Below are positions 1 to 10,957 of a DNA stretch of 64,000 bases, piece by piece (position 1 is the first letter of the stretch; each line of letters starts with the position of its first letter). The notes beneath the pieces were generated by a model. That model worked only from the letters and a program-made list of their open reading frames with translations. It ran no database searches and was not told the origin of the DNA. The position numbers and the translations under genes are program-made. The stretch is from positions 1,347,215,550 to 1,347,279,549 of the forward strand of contig OY856411.1 of NCBI GenBank assembly GCA_963693085.1. The letters run 5' to 3'. Origin of the DNA: Alisma plantago-aquatica. Lineage: Eukaryota > Streptophyta > Magnoliopsida > Alismatales > Alismataceae.

Positions 1-1083
1 AAGAAGCCAAAGTTTTCAGCACCTTCCATGATGAGAGGTTCTAGTGTACCGTCACAGTTGTCTCCAAGTAAAGGAAGAGGTTATGTTTCTTCACCGTCAA
101 AGGCACATAGTACAACTTCAGTGGCAGTGACAGGGCCATCTAGATCACAATTGGAGGATAGGGCATGCTATATCTGTGGACAGATAGGGCATTTCAAGTC
201 AAACTACCCAAGGAAGGATGTTGAAGTGACACAACAGCCGAGGCAAAATCAACAAGGAGCAGATAGACAGCAGCCCAGTAGTAGCAGAGGGCGAGGATGC
301 GGTCAGACGTCGCAAGCAGGGTCGTCTGCTCAAGAAAGCAGAGGACGTGGACAACAAGCAACAACTCGATTCTATGCTATGAGTCAGACGGAAGCGATAG
401 TCAACTCACGAGTGGTGACAGGTCAGATGGAGTTATTTCATTCTGATTGGTCTTCTTCTTGCTTTATATCTGTTCTGGTTGACCCGGGTGCTACACACTC
501 TTTTATCGCACGTTCTATGCTTGATAGCTGTCTGTTACCTGTTAGCTGTAAGAAAGATAGCTTGTTGTTAGAAACCCTACTTGATGGTTCCTTGATGCTT
601 CGAGAGGAGTGCCCATCCTATGTTCTGTCTTTTTCGGGACACAAGATACAATTAGATCTTATACCACTTGATATACATGGATTCGATGTGATCCTTGGGA
701 TGGATACCTTAGAGAAGTATAAGGCTGTGTTGGACTGTGGTTCCAAGAAGGCAGTGTTTGTTGATGATGGAGAAAAATGGATCTTCCAAGCAGATAGGAA
801 GATTCTTCCGACGTGTCTAGTGTCAGTTATGGTGGCAGAAAAGTTGCTACGGAAAGGATGTAAGGCGTTCTTAGCTCACGTTGTAGATACCAGGGCAAGG
901 GGTCTTAGCCTTGAGGAGGTGACAGTTGTCCGAGAGTTTGCGAATGTGTTTCCGGATGAGTTCCCCGGTGTTCCTCCACCCCGAGAGATTGATTTTGAGA
1001 TCAATCTGGTTCCAGGAACACAACTAGTTGTACAGACACCGTACAGGATGGATCTAGCAGAGAAGGCAGATCTCAAGAAGTAG
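1..1083 (+). pseudogene. Ty3/gypsy gag C-terminus and protease (5' end outside window)
   Basis: This is the C-terminal part of a Ty3/gypsy Gag joined to the aspartic protease of the polyprotein; Gag packages element RNA and the protease cuts the polyprotein. The reading frame is open from 28 to a TAG at 1081. A zinc knuckle lies at residues 47-60 (C47, C50, H55), but the fourth ligand is Tyr (codon 205-207) instead of Cys, so it should bind zinc poorly. Glycine/arginine/glutamine-rich sequence follows. The protease motif DPGATHSF starts at position 481, and an ILGMD-type flap region follows near 690-710. The frame continues into the start of reverse transcriptase. The N-terminal gag domain lies left of the window. 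The family, by protease and integrase style, is Tekay/Del. The element is dead: the next 2.8 kb carry many stops. Confidence 0.88.
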
Positions 1084-2288
1084 TTACAAGAGTTGTTGGA
1101 GAAAGGTTTCATCCGACCGAGTACGTCGCCTTGGGGTGCTCCAGTATTGTTCGTTAGGAAGAAGGACGGGTCAATGCAGTTGTGTATAGATTACTGATAG
1201 TTGAATAAGGTCACGATCAAGAACAAGTACCCATTGTCGAGGATAGATGATCTGTTTGATCAGTTGCATGGTGCTACAGTGTTTTCAAAGATCGATCTAT
1301 GGTCTGGATATCATCAGTTGAGGATTAATGCAGATGACATACCAAAGTCAGATTTTAGGATGAGGTATGGTCACTTCGAGTTTCTGGTTATGCCATTTGG
1401 GCTAACCAATGCGCCTGCTGCTTTCATGGATTTAATGAACATGGTGTTCTGTTCGTTTCTAGATCAGTTTGTTGTAGTCTTTATAGATGACATCTTGATC
1501 TACAGTCAAGACATTCAGAAGCATGAATAGCATCTTCAACAAGCGTTGACTCTCCTTCGCCAACATCAGTTGTATGCCAAGTTTAGTTAGTGTGAGTTTT
1601 GGTTGAAAGAAGTAACTTTCTTGGGTCATGTGATATCTACAGAAGGTGTTAAAGTGGACCTGAAGAAGGTAGAGTCCGTTGCAGAATGGGAACAGCCGAA
1701 GACGCCGATGGAAGTTTGCAGTTTCCTGGGTTTAGCAGGTACTACTGGAGGTTTATAAAGGACTTCAGTGTGATTGTGTTGCCGATGATGAAGTTGACAT
1801 GGAAAGACATACCTTTTTTCTGGAATGATCGTTGACAACAAGATTTCCAAAGTTTGAAGGAGAAGCTGACTAGTGCTCCAGTAGTAGTGCTGCCAGAGCC
1901 TGGGAAGGGCTATGTTGTTTTCTGTGATGCTTCCAAGAAAGGCTTAGGTTGTGTGCTGATGCAGGAGGATCATGTGGTTTCTTTTGCTTCGTGACAACTT
2001 AAGAAACACAAGGAAAATTATCCGACACATGATTTGGAGTTGGAAGTGGTGGTTCATGCGTTAAAGATTTGGAGACACTATCTTTACGGGTAAGTGTGTT
2101 AGATCTTTATAGATCATAAGAACTTGAAGTACATCTTGTCGTAGAGTGAGCTAAACATGGACAGCGTCGATGGATGGAGCTAATCAATGATTATGACTGC
2201 ACCATTGAATATCACCATGGTAAAGCAAATGTTGTAGCTGACGCGCTTAGCCGAAAGTCTTCTTCTCTTCCTACAAAGAAGGCATAGT
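1084..2288 (+). pseudogene. Ty3/gypsy reverse transcriptase and RNase H, broken
   Basis: This is the reverse transcriptase and RNase H part of the same polyprotein, which would copy element RNA into DNA. The RT catalytic box reads FIDD at 1480-1491, and preceding sequence around 1201-1440 matches fingers/palm motifs of plant gypsy RT. RNase H motifs (FCDAS near 1920, and ADALSRK near 2237-2257) follow. Breaks are stops at 1081, 1195, 1198, 1528, 1588, 1833, 1992, about 2091, about 2100 and about 2143, plus apparent one-base losses at 1740/1741 and 2160/2161 that move the frame from 1 to 3 to 2. Several stops stand where family members have Gln or Arg codons, so C-to-T change is a likely cause. 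No functional protein can be made. Confidence 0.85.
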
Positions 2289-3859
2289 TGGGTTCCTTGG
2301 TATGCCATAGACGGGATATGTTTGTTTCCTTGCGGCAGATGAATGTGCAGATGGAAGTTTCCTTGTTAGTAGGACTTTTGGCACAGATGCAAGTCAAGCC
2401 TACGCTGAGATAGAAGATCAAAGATGCACAACAAACATATGATACAATACAGTTGATCAGGTCAGAGCTCGGTAGCGAAAGGCGTGATGGGTTCCATGAG
2501 TCTGAGGATGGATTAGTTTGCTGTCATGATAGGATGGTGGTCCCCGATGCTGATAATCTAAGGAAGCTAGTGCTCGAGGAAGCACACATATTGATGTATG
2601 CTATGCATCCAGGAGTCACCAAGATGTCTCATAATATGAAGGACCTGTATTGGTGGTCTGGCTTGAATTAAGATGTAGCCAAGTTTGTGGCTAGGTGTGC
2701 GGTATGCCAGCAAGTCAAGGCTGAGCATCAGAAGCCGGCAGGTACATTGCAACCCATGCCGATACCGCAGTGGAAATGGGATCACATAACCATGGATTTC
2801 ATAGTTGGTCTGCCCAGGATAGCTAAGAATCATGATTCCATTTGGATGATAGTGGACAGTTTGACGAAGTCTGCCCATTTCCTACCTGTGAAGACAACAT
2901 ATACAACCGAGAAGATCTCTCAAGTATATGTAGATGAGATAGTACGCTTGCATGGTGTACCAGTAACAATAGTTTCCGACAGAGGTCCTCAGTTCACGAG
3001 TCATTTCTGGGAACAGTTGCACAAAGCGTTGGGAATACAGTTGAGGTTCAACACCGCTTTTCACCCGCAAACAGATGGACAGTCTGAGAGGACTATTCAA
3101 ACTTTGGAGGATCTTCTTCGGGCTTGTGTATTGCAGTTCCTAGGCAGTTGGGATGTACATCTCAGTTTGATGGAGTTCGCATATAACAATAGTTACCAGT
3201 GGAGCATTAACATGGCTCCTTATGAGGCCTTATATGGTAGGAAGTGCATATCTCCTTTATGTTGGTATGAATATGATGAGTATCAGCTTTTAGGTCCTGA
3301 GTTAGTACAACAGACAATAGAAAAGATCAAAGTGATACAGCAACAGCTGAAAACGGCACAGGATAGACAGAAGTCTTATGCAGACAATTGCCGACGACCT
3401 TTAGAGTTCCAAGTGGGAGACAAAGTGTACCTCAAGGTCTCACCTTGGAAAGGCGTGCTATGGTTTGGCCAGAAAGGTAAGCTAGCACCCAGGTATATGG
3501 GGCCATATCCAGTAATAGCACGTGTTGGCAAGGTAGCTTACAAGTTAGAGCTATCACCAGAGTTTCACAGGTTACATCCAGTGTTCCACGTCAACATGCT
3601 GAAGAAAAGTCACCCAGATACAGGGATAGTGATACAGCCAGTCGAGGTTGATCTTGATGAAGATGTGACCTACGAGGAAGGTCATTTGATGATCCTTGAC
3701 AGAAGAGTAAAGAAGCTGAAGAGGAAGGACTTGTCTCTTGTGAAGGTTCTTTGGCATCGTCGTGGCATTGAGGAAGCCACGTGGGAGTTGGAGGAAGAGA
3801 TGAGGAGGAAGTATCCCTCACTTTTCTCTTCAGATTTCAAGGATGAAATCCCTTTGTAG
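2289..3859 (+). pseudogene. Ty3/gypsy integrase with chromodomain-like tail
   Basis: This is the integrase that would insert the cDNA copy. The zinc-binding HHCC region spans about 2620-2730 and is interrupted by TAA at 2669; further stops lie at 2286 and 2412. From 2672 a long open stretch of about 390 codons holds the catalytic core. The acidic residues are at 2795-2797 (D), 2978-2980 (D) and 3086-3088 (E), giving the canonical D-X35-E spacing. The C-terminus (about 3660-3820) has the chromodomain-like block seen in Tekay/Del elements (ILDRR...VLWHRRGIEEATWE), which in this family is thought to direct insertion to heterochromatin. The frame ends at TAG 3857-3859, close to the 3' LTR. Confidence 0.88.
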
Positions 3860-4073
3860 AGGGTTATAGCTTGTAAGGACCCTGACCTCCGTTTAGGGTT
3901 TACCCTATTTGTTTTGCTTAACCCTGGTGTTTAGTTGCTTGCTAATCCCCCTTAGTGGTGATTAGGGTTTGTTTATGCTTGTTGTGTGTTGGAGGTGCTA
4001 CTTGCAATAAACCAAAGTTTAGGGTTGTTGAGCAAGTTTGTCACCTTGAGAGGTGTTTCTCTCTCTCTCTTTG

Positions 4074-5142
4074 CTTCCTCTAATGTTGAGAGGAAGGGTT
4101 GGGCTCATTGCTTGAGTTGCTTTGGGCTTGTATGAGCCTTGTTTGGCCTTGTTGTGCCTTGCTTGATCCTTGCTGACCATGTTGGACCTTGTGTCAGGCA
4201 AGAGTGCATTGTATCGTCCATAGGTGTGTCGCCCAGGGAGTGGTGTGTCGGGCATGGTGTTGTGGTGTATCAGCCATGAACCCCTTTGACCCTTTGACCT
4301 CATTTGTGTCACCACTAGTCGACACTTGGTTCATGATGCTTGCATGTGGGAATGACCTTGGACATGTCTTTAAGGCAAGATAAGGAGGTGGCATTGCCCA
4401 TGGGAAAGTGTCCCTAGGTGGGCGACACCTTGCCTTGTTTTACCTTGGATTCTCCTCCATCCTCTCCTATATATGTGTTCCCTTTCTCTTGCTAAGGATC
4501 CCTTTAGTTCCTTAGTTTCCCCTCCCCTTTGGTTGCACAACATCTCTTCCTTTGCAAGCTTGGTGGCCGATCCTTATCTTAGAGTCTTCTTCTTCTTCCT
4601 CTAATGGTGGCCGAACCCTAGAGTTCTTTGTTCTCCTTCTTGTGGTGGAGCTTGGAGCTAGGAGCTTGGAGCTTGCTTAAGAAGGGTTACATAACTCCTA
4701 ACCCTAATCATATTACCTTCTCCTATGTTCTTGTACGTTTGCTTATGATCATAATCAGCCATGTATGTTCTAAGATAAGTTTCTTGCTTGTTGCACCTTT
4801 AATCTTGTGGTTATGGTGATCTTGTTGATATGGTTGAGGTTTTGTACCCTTGTACCCTTGATGGCCGAACCATGTTTTAGGGTTCCTTGTATAGAAACAC
4901 TCCTTTCCCTCCTTGGTCTAGAGAAGTGATCTTGAGATATAGTAATATGAGCAACACCCCTCTCTCATTTAAGTTGAGCGGTGAGCTTGTGTTCTAGTTA
5001 CTTGAAGCAACACCCTCCTCTCACCATGGATTCGAGAGGTGAGCTTTTTGGTAGATGTATACCTGTGTTGAGGTTGATCCTTGTGGTTGCCCATTTTGTG
5101 ATAGAGGTTGTGCAAGACCCCTCTCTCTTGGGTGTTGAGAGG
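4074..5142 (+). repeat. Dispersed CCTCTC/GAGAGG hairpins in the LTR
   Basis: Perfect short inverted repeats recur: CTTCCTCT (4074-4081) with AGAGGAAG (4089-4096); CCTCTC (5017-5022) with GAGAGG (5034-5039); CCTCTC (5120-5125) with GAGAGG (5137-5142). The last two lie in repeated units that start with CAACACCC or CAAGACCC and end in GGTGAGC. A weaker copy is at about 4950-4985. Confidence 0.55.
4468..4474 (+). promoter_or_regulatory. TATA box of the gypsy LTR
   Basis: TATATAT sits about 600 bp into the LTR and is followed about 25-35 bp later by a pyrimidine-rich stretch. This is the usual U3/R arrangement of a plant LTR promoter. The start site is inferred, not seen. Confidence 0.5.
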
Positions 5143-6540
5143 TGAGCCGATCTTCTTGATCAATCTAGGGTTTGGTACCCTTGTGCTTGAAGTTGATGAT
5201 GATCTTGTTGGGTTGTATCTTGCACGGCATGGCTTGGGGATGGTGTTGCCCGATACCCTCTCTTGATCTAGAGTTTTGGGTTGGTTTGATGAGGTTGTGT
5301 TGGGCGATACACCTTGGTCTTTGCCTTGTGTGTTGGCCGATAGGATGAGGCTAACTTGGTTTCACGACACACTTGGTTGCATGATACACCTTGAGGTGGT
5401 AGCCCGACATCCTTGCTTAATGCTTGGCCGTTATGTGGCTGGAGTGTTTGGATGATATGAGGGAAGTTGCCCTGCCCGATACCACCTCGAGTGAGGGTTC
5501 CCTGCCCGTCACACTTCTTGTGAGGGTAGTGGGTACTTCTAGTGAGGGTCATGTTCCACACGAAAACCCATCTGATAGCTCTTTATCATGCAATCACTTT
5601 CTTGTTAATAAGAATTATGGTTTATGGTTCATGAACCTTTGACATGTTTGGTAATAGTAAGGTGGTTGATATAGTAGAACACACATATGTAAGCATGACA
5701 TATCTGGAACTCTAATGAAATGATATTACATGTGTTTATGATCATCTTGAATCATGTATATATATGATGATGAGTAATGATAAGCTTGCAAGCATATGAA
5801 CTGCTTCACATGATGGTGAGACCCATGTCTATGGTCACAGGTTGAGGCATGAATGATAAAGCATATAATCATCAATGTTGCCCTATATTTGATAACATGA
5901 TCCTTCTGTCAATCCATGATGGCTTCAGTTGTCTCTGTAATTGTGTATACTAACCATGCAGATGTTTCATGCGGATGCATAGCCAGGTAAAAGGGCTATG
6001 ATGTATACATGTTTGAATGACACTACCTTGATGGTCACTCTAGTTGATGAGATAACTTGCATCACCAATATGATGTGTTTAGGTCTGAGGACCTAAGTTT
6101 GGCTTAAGTGCCTAATTGAGGTGTTATCCTATGATGATGAGATCAGGGATTGTGTGATGGAGTAGACTTTCAGAATCCTAAATGCCCAATGAAATAAGTG
6201 AATTCATACATGTTGAGTTGTTTTGAGAGTCCCAAGTGTTTTGTCAAAGTTGGATGTCAAATGATATTTATATCATGATTAAGATCCCTATAGTTGATGT
6301 CCTTTGAGGAATTTATTTGACAAGTCAAATAGTCAAAGTTTTGGCACCAAAATGGAATGCAATGTAGCTTGAGTGATGATAGAGCTATAGTTAAAATTTG
6401 GTGGCAATTGAAGGTTCCTAGAAGGAGATATATAGATTTGAATATGGTGATATAATTAGTATTTTGATTGCTTATGGACCAAAGTTAATATTCCCATCCT
6501 TGGTTAGCTATGTCATGCACTGCACAGGCAGGTAAGCCAG

Positions 6541-7690
6541 ATATTCATATCGTGGCAACTTGGTGACCGTTGGATGGCTTGTGTTGGACGACTAGATGTT
6601 TTCCCTACCTCCAACTAAACTGGAGATCGTGGGGAAGACTGGAGGCAGTGACTCCAGCCACCACCTCATAATGGGTGTGCGCTAAGAAGGGAACTGACTG
6701 AGGTAGTTATACCCCTCCTCAGAGATGGTTTCAACTCGCCACTACACCCGCCAGTAGGGAGTTGAAACAGGGTGGACATCACCACCTATCCTTGCCGTCT
6801 TCGAGGCTTCCTTGGAGTTGACGACCTCAGCGTTGCTTCAGGAATCAATAGATGGAGGTCGAGGCTATTGCCTTCTGGAGAAGAAAAAGCAATAGCAGCA
6901 CGCATTGGACGAAAAGGTGCAGCCAACATCAAGCTCCAATACTAGCGCCACACAGAAGTAGTGTTGTAGTGCTAGACCAGTCGGAAGTCTTGGACGTGAT
7001 GGACTCTGAGAAGGAGGCAAAGATTTGCTTCCATGTCTCATCAGTATCGAACGTGTATACGTGAATCTTTGGAGTCTCAGCGGTGATCTAGGAATCTTGG
7101 AGGATGACCAACTTCTCACCAGATCCATCCCGTGCAGCGGCGCTCTCATGAACCAGGAGGAGCCACTGGCAACGAGCTTGAGAGGTCGAACGTTCAGTAA
7201 GGGGGATCCAGCGGCTACCCAGAGAGGCAAGAGGCACCTTTATTAGATGAGGAGGTTGGATCCAGAGCATGTTCCTCACCGAAGCATGCCTTTTCTACTG
7301 CGTTCCCTGGCAGACATAAAGCAAAGGAGGCAGTGTGCCCCTTCACTCTGCTGCAACATTCCAGGCGGCATTACTAGAGCCTATCCACCATGGATCGATG
7401 AGGACCAAGACTACTGTGTTGCATAGATGAAGCAAACTCATCAAGTGCTCCTTTCGTGAGGCAAAGGTGTCCGGGATCACCACGGGACCTTACGGGAGAG
7501 GCTATCGAAGTGGTACTCTATTTCACAGAGGAAACAGAGGTAGCGCGACTTGGGAAAGGTGGAGACAACGAACCAGGCCCAGTCACCAGATGGCCGAAAC
7601 AAAGAAAGCCGACCGGCTCAGCGTGGGCACAAGATGAATGAGAACCGCCCATCAGAGGGCACATGGCGACACATGATTGGCTGAAAAAGG
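6541..7690. other. GC-rich block without a recognisable gene
   Basis: This block is clearly richer in G+C than its surroundings. It has short open frames on both strands (for example 6865-7230 minus, 7456-7641 plus), but none resembles a known protein and they overlap in opposite directions. It lies inside LTR-type sequence and could be a U3/R segment or a nested insertion. Confidence 0.4.
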
Positions 7691-7704
7691 TAAACCCCCA
7701 GATT

Positions 7705-8900
7705 TAGTCCAGATCTTATATAATTCGTAGAAAATAGCATGTTGATCAGAAAATTACAAACAATATACCAAAATGTTCAGAAAAATGAGTAGAACACAAT
7801 TAAAGCAAAATATCAGGCTTTTGATGCATGATTATCAATGATAGTTTTTTAGTTTTGAAATGCTTAACTGATGGATAATAAATATCAAACGTTGGCCTAA
7901 AATTATGAGAATACATTAGTAAATCAATATTCATGCTTATAATCTAGTGTATGTCAGTGATTATGATGATGATGCATGAAATCATGTAATTTACTCCATA
8001 TGGCTAATTAGGGCTTTTAACCCTAAATAAAATGCAATAAATGCACACATGCTCAATAAATGATGAAATTCACAGAGTAAGCTCATATCAGTATATGAAA
8101 CCTCAGTTTTTATTATGAGATCATAATGATGAACATAATTCATGTTATATGAAGAGCACCCTTAATACATGTGATGTCACCCTAATATGGTTAAGGAAAG
8201 TGACATAATGTTAAGTACGTTCACATAATAATGTGATACATGAGTATATCCAGTTGATGAACTATAATCTGGAATATGACATCAGTAAGATAAATATAAG
8301 ACAAGAATACAAGTAATAAAGTACATATCCTTATGAGTTGAGTGAAACCCTAATGAACATGTGTAGGGTTAAGATGATATGTAAGACGATGAGAACCTGA
8401 TGATAGTTTATGGTCTTGTCTTGATCAGGTTTGACTAAGCTTATAGTTGACATCAGTGATATGTGATTAGTATGATCTATCTCTTTGGAAGGTACACCAT
8501 TACCTCTTACTTGGCTTATTATACATTATGCTTGTGTTATATGGTAGTAAAGACTTGGCATATGGTATCGAATGAAATGATTGTTCTTATATGATATGTT
8601 GGTTGGTTTTCTATACTTACTGCTATGAACACATCAAACATAATATATCTGTTCCATTATATGAAAGCACCAACTCTTTGGCAATGTGCTTGGAAGTGAC
8701 CGAACTCTTTGGTAGTGGTCACATTGTACATATGGAAGCACCAACTCTTTGGTAGTGTGCTTGGACCCAACTCTTTGGTAGTGGTTACATTGTACATATG
8801 ATCCAACTCTTTGGTAGGGATCATAAAGGCCTTGAGATATTATGGAAAATAAGCTTAATATATGTGTTCTCTTTTGCTAATGAATATCTTTGTGCAAGTA
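7705..8900 (+). repeat. Inverted repeat arm 1 (LTR segment)
   Basis: This segment matches the reverse complement of 12970-14150 along its length by eye, for example around the hairpin array and around the block beginning GGATAATAAATATCAAACG near 7874. Divergence is considerable, with small insertions and deletions. The arms are two copies of one LTR family in opposite orientation. Confidence 0.7.
8665..8824 (+). repeat. Array of five hairpins with a conserved loop
   Basis: Five units share the loop (C/G)AACTCTTTGGTAGT or close variants, each 15 nt long. Stems differ between units: AAGCAC/GTGCTT (8665-8670 with 8686-8691), GTGACC/GGTCAC (8696-8701 with 8717-8722), AAGCAC/GTGCTT (8736-8741 with 8757-8762), a weakened GACC/GGTT (8764-8767 with 8783-8786), and ATGATC/GATCAT (8798-8803 with 8819-8824). 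Loop conserved with stems variable but paired is what repeated structured elements look like. Function is unknown. Confidence 0.75.
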
Positions 8901-9427
8901 TATGCTTTTCTTATATTCTTCTATTACTGCCAAGTATATTAGTTTTATCTTATTGCCAAGGTATGATGACAGGTATATAAAAAGACATGTAGGCGTACTC
9001 AGTACAATATTCTTGAAATATTGTGTTGACGTGTACCGCATGTAATATTTTGTTTAGGTTGTGGCTTGTGCTCTTGAAGATCCAGGATAGTTGAGATTTG
9101 TGTAGCGAACTGATGTACAGGTGGACCTGTTGTCTTAAGATCCTGTAGTTTAGTGGTAGTACATGTATATGTATAAGTTTGTTGTTCAATATGTAATATC
9201 AAATGTTGTAGTAATTCATGTTGTAATTATATATTGAATGGTGAACATGTGTATATGGTTTTATTATTGTTCATGTGCATGTGCTACTGATTGTTTCCTT
9301 CTGACTCCCTTGATTTTCTTCTTCTTAGCCTAGTGTGGGTCATTTAAATTGGGATTCTCGCTGAGGTGAGGTTTTAATTTGGACGTCACACATCAGATTA
9401 AGATTTAGAAAATATGGGGACGTCACA

Positions 9428-10957
9428 GATTGTTATCCCAAGTGATGAGAATGCCTTAAGAGGCAGTGGTTTCTTGTGATCAGGGATTGAGTTCCCAGGA
9501 TAATGTGATGGTGGTAATAATAATATAACTTAATGTTATGTATGTGTTACCAACCGGTTTGCCTCAACAGTTCACTTAAAATATACTAACTAATTACAAT
9601 GGAACATATCATGTAGTTTGCCCTGGCCATAGATTCATCATCGTCAGTAGCTGGTGATGGTGAAATGGGTTCTCCTACGGGTTAACCCGGAGAGCATATT
9701 GATGAATATGCGAGGTTTATCCTAGCCTAAAATAGAGAGGATTCGAGTGCAGCTACGGTTGCAGACTCGGGATAGATAGAGCATGGTGAACAGGCCCATG
9801 GCTCAGTGTGATAGAGCATGAATGCATTCATGGCTCAGGGAGCACGATGAACTGGCCCGTGGCTCAGATATACTAGCGCAGAGACCTGTACCAAGGCGGG
9901 ATAGAGAAAGGGTAGCCTGCGGGAGCTAACCCTGTGGCTGAGGCCACTTAAGCATGAGACTGCGGTCCTTCTTTGGTTCTCGTGCACTAACCATGAGGTG
10001 GTGAGGTCGTGGAGTCTGACTCTTCCATGGACCTTGTATGGTGCCAGCTTTGGGTTTCGCAACCGAAGGTTGGATTTGAGCGATACGACTCATTTCCTCA
10101 GGGCATAATAATATGTAATCCAGCCGAATAGTAGTTATTTCTTAAGGCAAAACACAGAACATTGATTGAGGCCTTGCTTGTGTAGTTGATCTTGTTATAC
10201 ACTGCAATTACTTCTACGTCCTTATGTTATGTGGTAAGATCTTATAAATCTTATCTTGTCAATCATGTTCCATAAACAAATACTTGGTTATCTTCCTTCC
10301 GTACATCTTGGTATGCTTGATGGTAATAATAACCTTGCTCTATAGATTGCTCTTATTATACATTTTATTAGTTATCTATTGTTGTTGCTTTAATCTTTCT
10401 GAGGTTTTATGGTTTCAGCGGGGAGTTATGTTTCTCGCTGGGACTGTGTCTCACCCCATTGGTTTACAACCTTTTTAGGTGTTTGTGCTAGATGTGGTGG
10501 TGGTCGCGGGGTTGCGGTCGAGCAGCAAGACGAGCAGTAGAAGGCAAGAGATGGATATGCTGCTATTTTTGTTGTTTTGTAGTAGAGTCTTAGAGTCATC
10601 CCTGTACTCTCAGGTCCTCGGAGGCATTTTGACGTAGTTTTATGATGTATTAAGCTTTGTATATCCGACTGCTGGCCGGATGTGGCCCGTTATATATATA
10701 TTCACAGGTGATGAACTCATGTGATGACAAGACAGCTGATCTGTTAAGCTATGAACACGTATTTAGAGTTGTAGATGTTTATATAACCTGTCTTCTTGCA
10801 AGATGAGGATATAATTGTAAAAGTTTCTTGGTTTATCTGCTTCTCAAAATTGGTTTTAATTAACCCGTGTTTTTTATAACAAGTGGTTTATGGTGTTTTC
10901 CGCATGTTTTCGCATGGCACCTAGTTGTCTGTGTGATAACGGGATGTGTCGCCACAG
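9428..10957 (+). repeat. Second LTR-type sequence, gypsy-like
   Basis: There is no gene here. Sequence just after 9427 (TGTTATCCCAAG) weakly resembles a tRNA-Met primer-binding site. The rest has the look of a plant gypsy LTR: a hairpin triplet at 9779-9865, a GC-richer patch at 9840-10090, and a TATATATATA run near 10690. The open frames at 9835-10062 and 10284-10478 have no recognisable product. Its right side abuts the LINE relic. Confidence 0.4.
9779..9865 (+). repeat. Triplet of GAGC...GGCTC hairpins
   Basis: Three units occur at 9779-9804, 9814-9836 and 9840-9865. Each begins GAGC and ends GGCTC. Inner arms pair differently: ATGG with CCAT, ATGAATG with CATTCAT (a perfect 14-bp palindrome), and ACG with CGT. 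Paired bases change together between units, as expected for a selected hairpin. Each is followed by AG. Confidence 0.65.

Larger units (their letters stand above)
1..9427 (+). mobile_element. Ty3/gypsy (Tekay/Del-like) retrotransposon, 5' part outside window
   Basis: Gag, protease, RT, RNase H and integrase occur in gypsy order (integrase last), followed by LTR-type sequence. The left LTR and 5' gag lie outside the window. The right LTR seems to start at about 3873 with TGTAAGGACCC. Its 3' end is not certain: GACGTCACA ends at 9390 and again at 9427, and the length of about 5.5 kb suggests later insertions or a very long LTR. No target-site duplication can be tested because the left end is missing. 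Confidence 0.6.
3873..9427 (+). repeat. Probable 3' LTR of the gypsy element (end uncertain)
   Basis: The stretch after the integrase stop begins TGTAAGGACCC and holds no gene. It has LTR features: a TATA box at 4468-4474 with a C/T-rich leader after it, hairpin repeats at 4074-5142, a GC-rich block at about 6540-7690, and the hairpin array at 8665-8824. It may be a composite of more than one LTR. The small open frames in it are short, in unrelated frames, and look fortuitous. Confidence 0.5.

Noticed and set aside
4019..5642. Several 60-98-codon frames on both strands
   Set aside because: They lie in the LTR and reflect its repeated CCTTG-rich texture.
6852..7641. Overlapping frames in the GC-rich block
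   Set aside because: Short, on both strands, no recognised domains; GC-rich DNA has fewer stops by chance.
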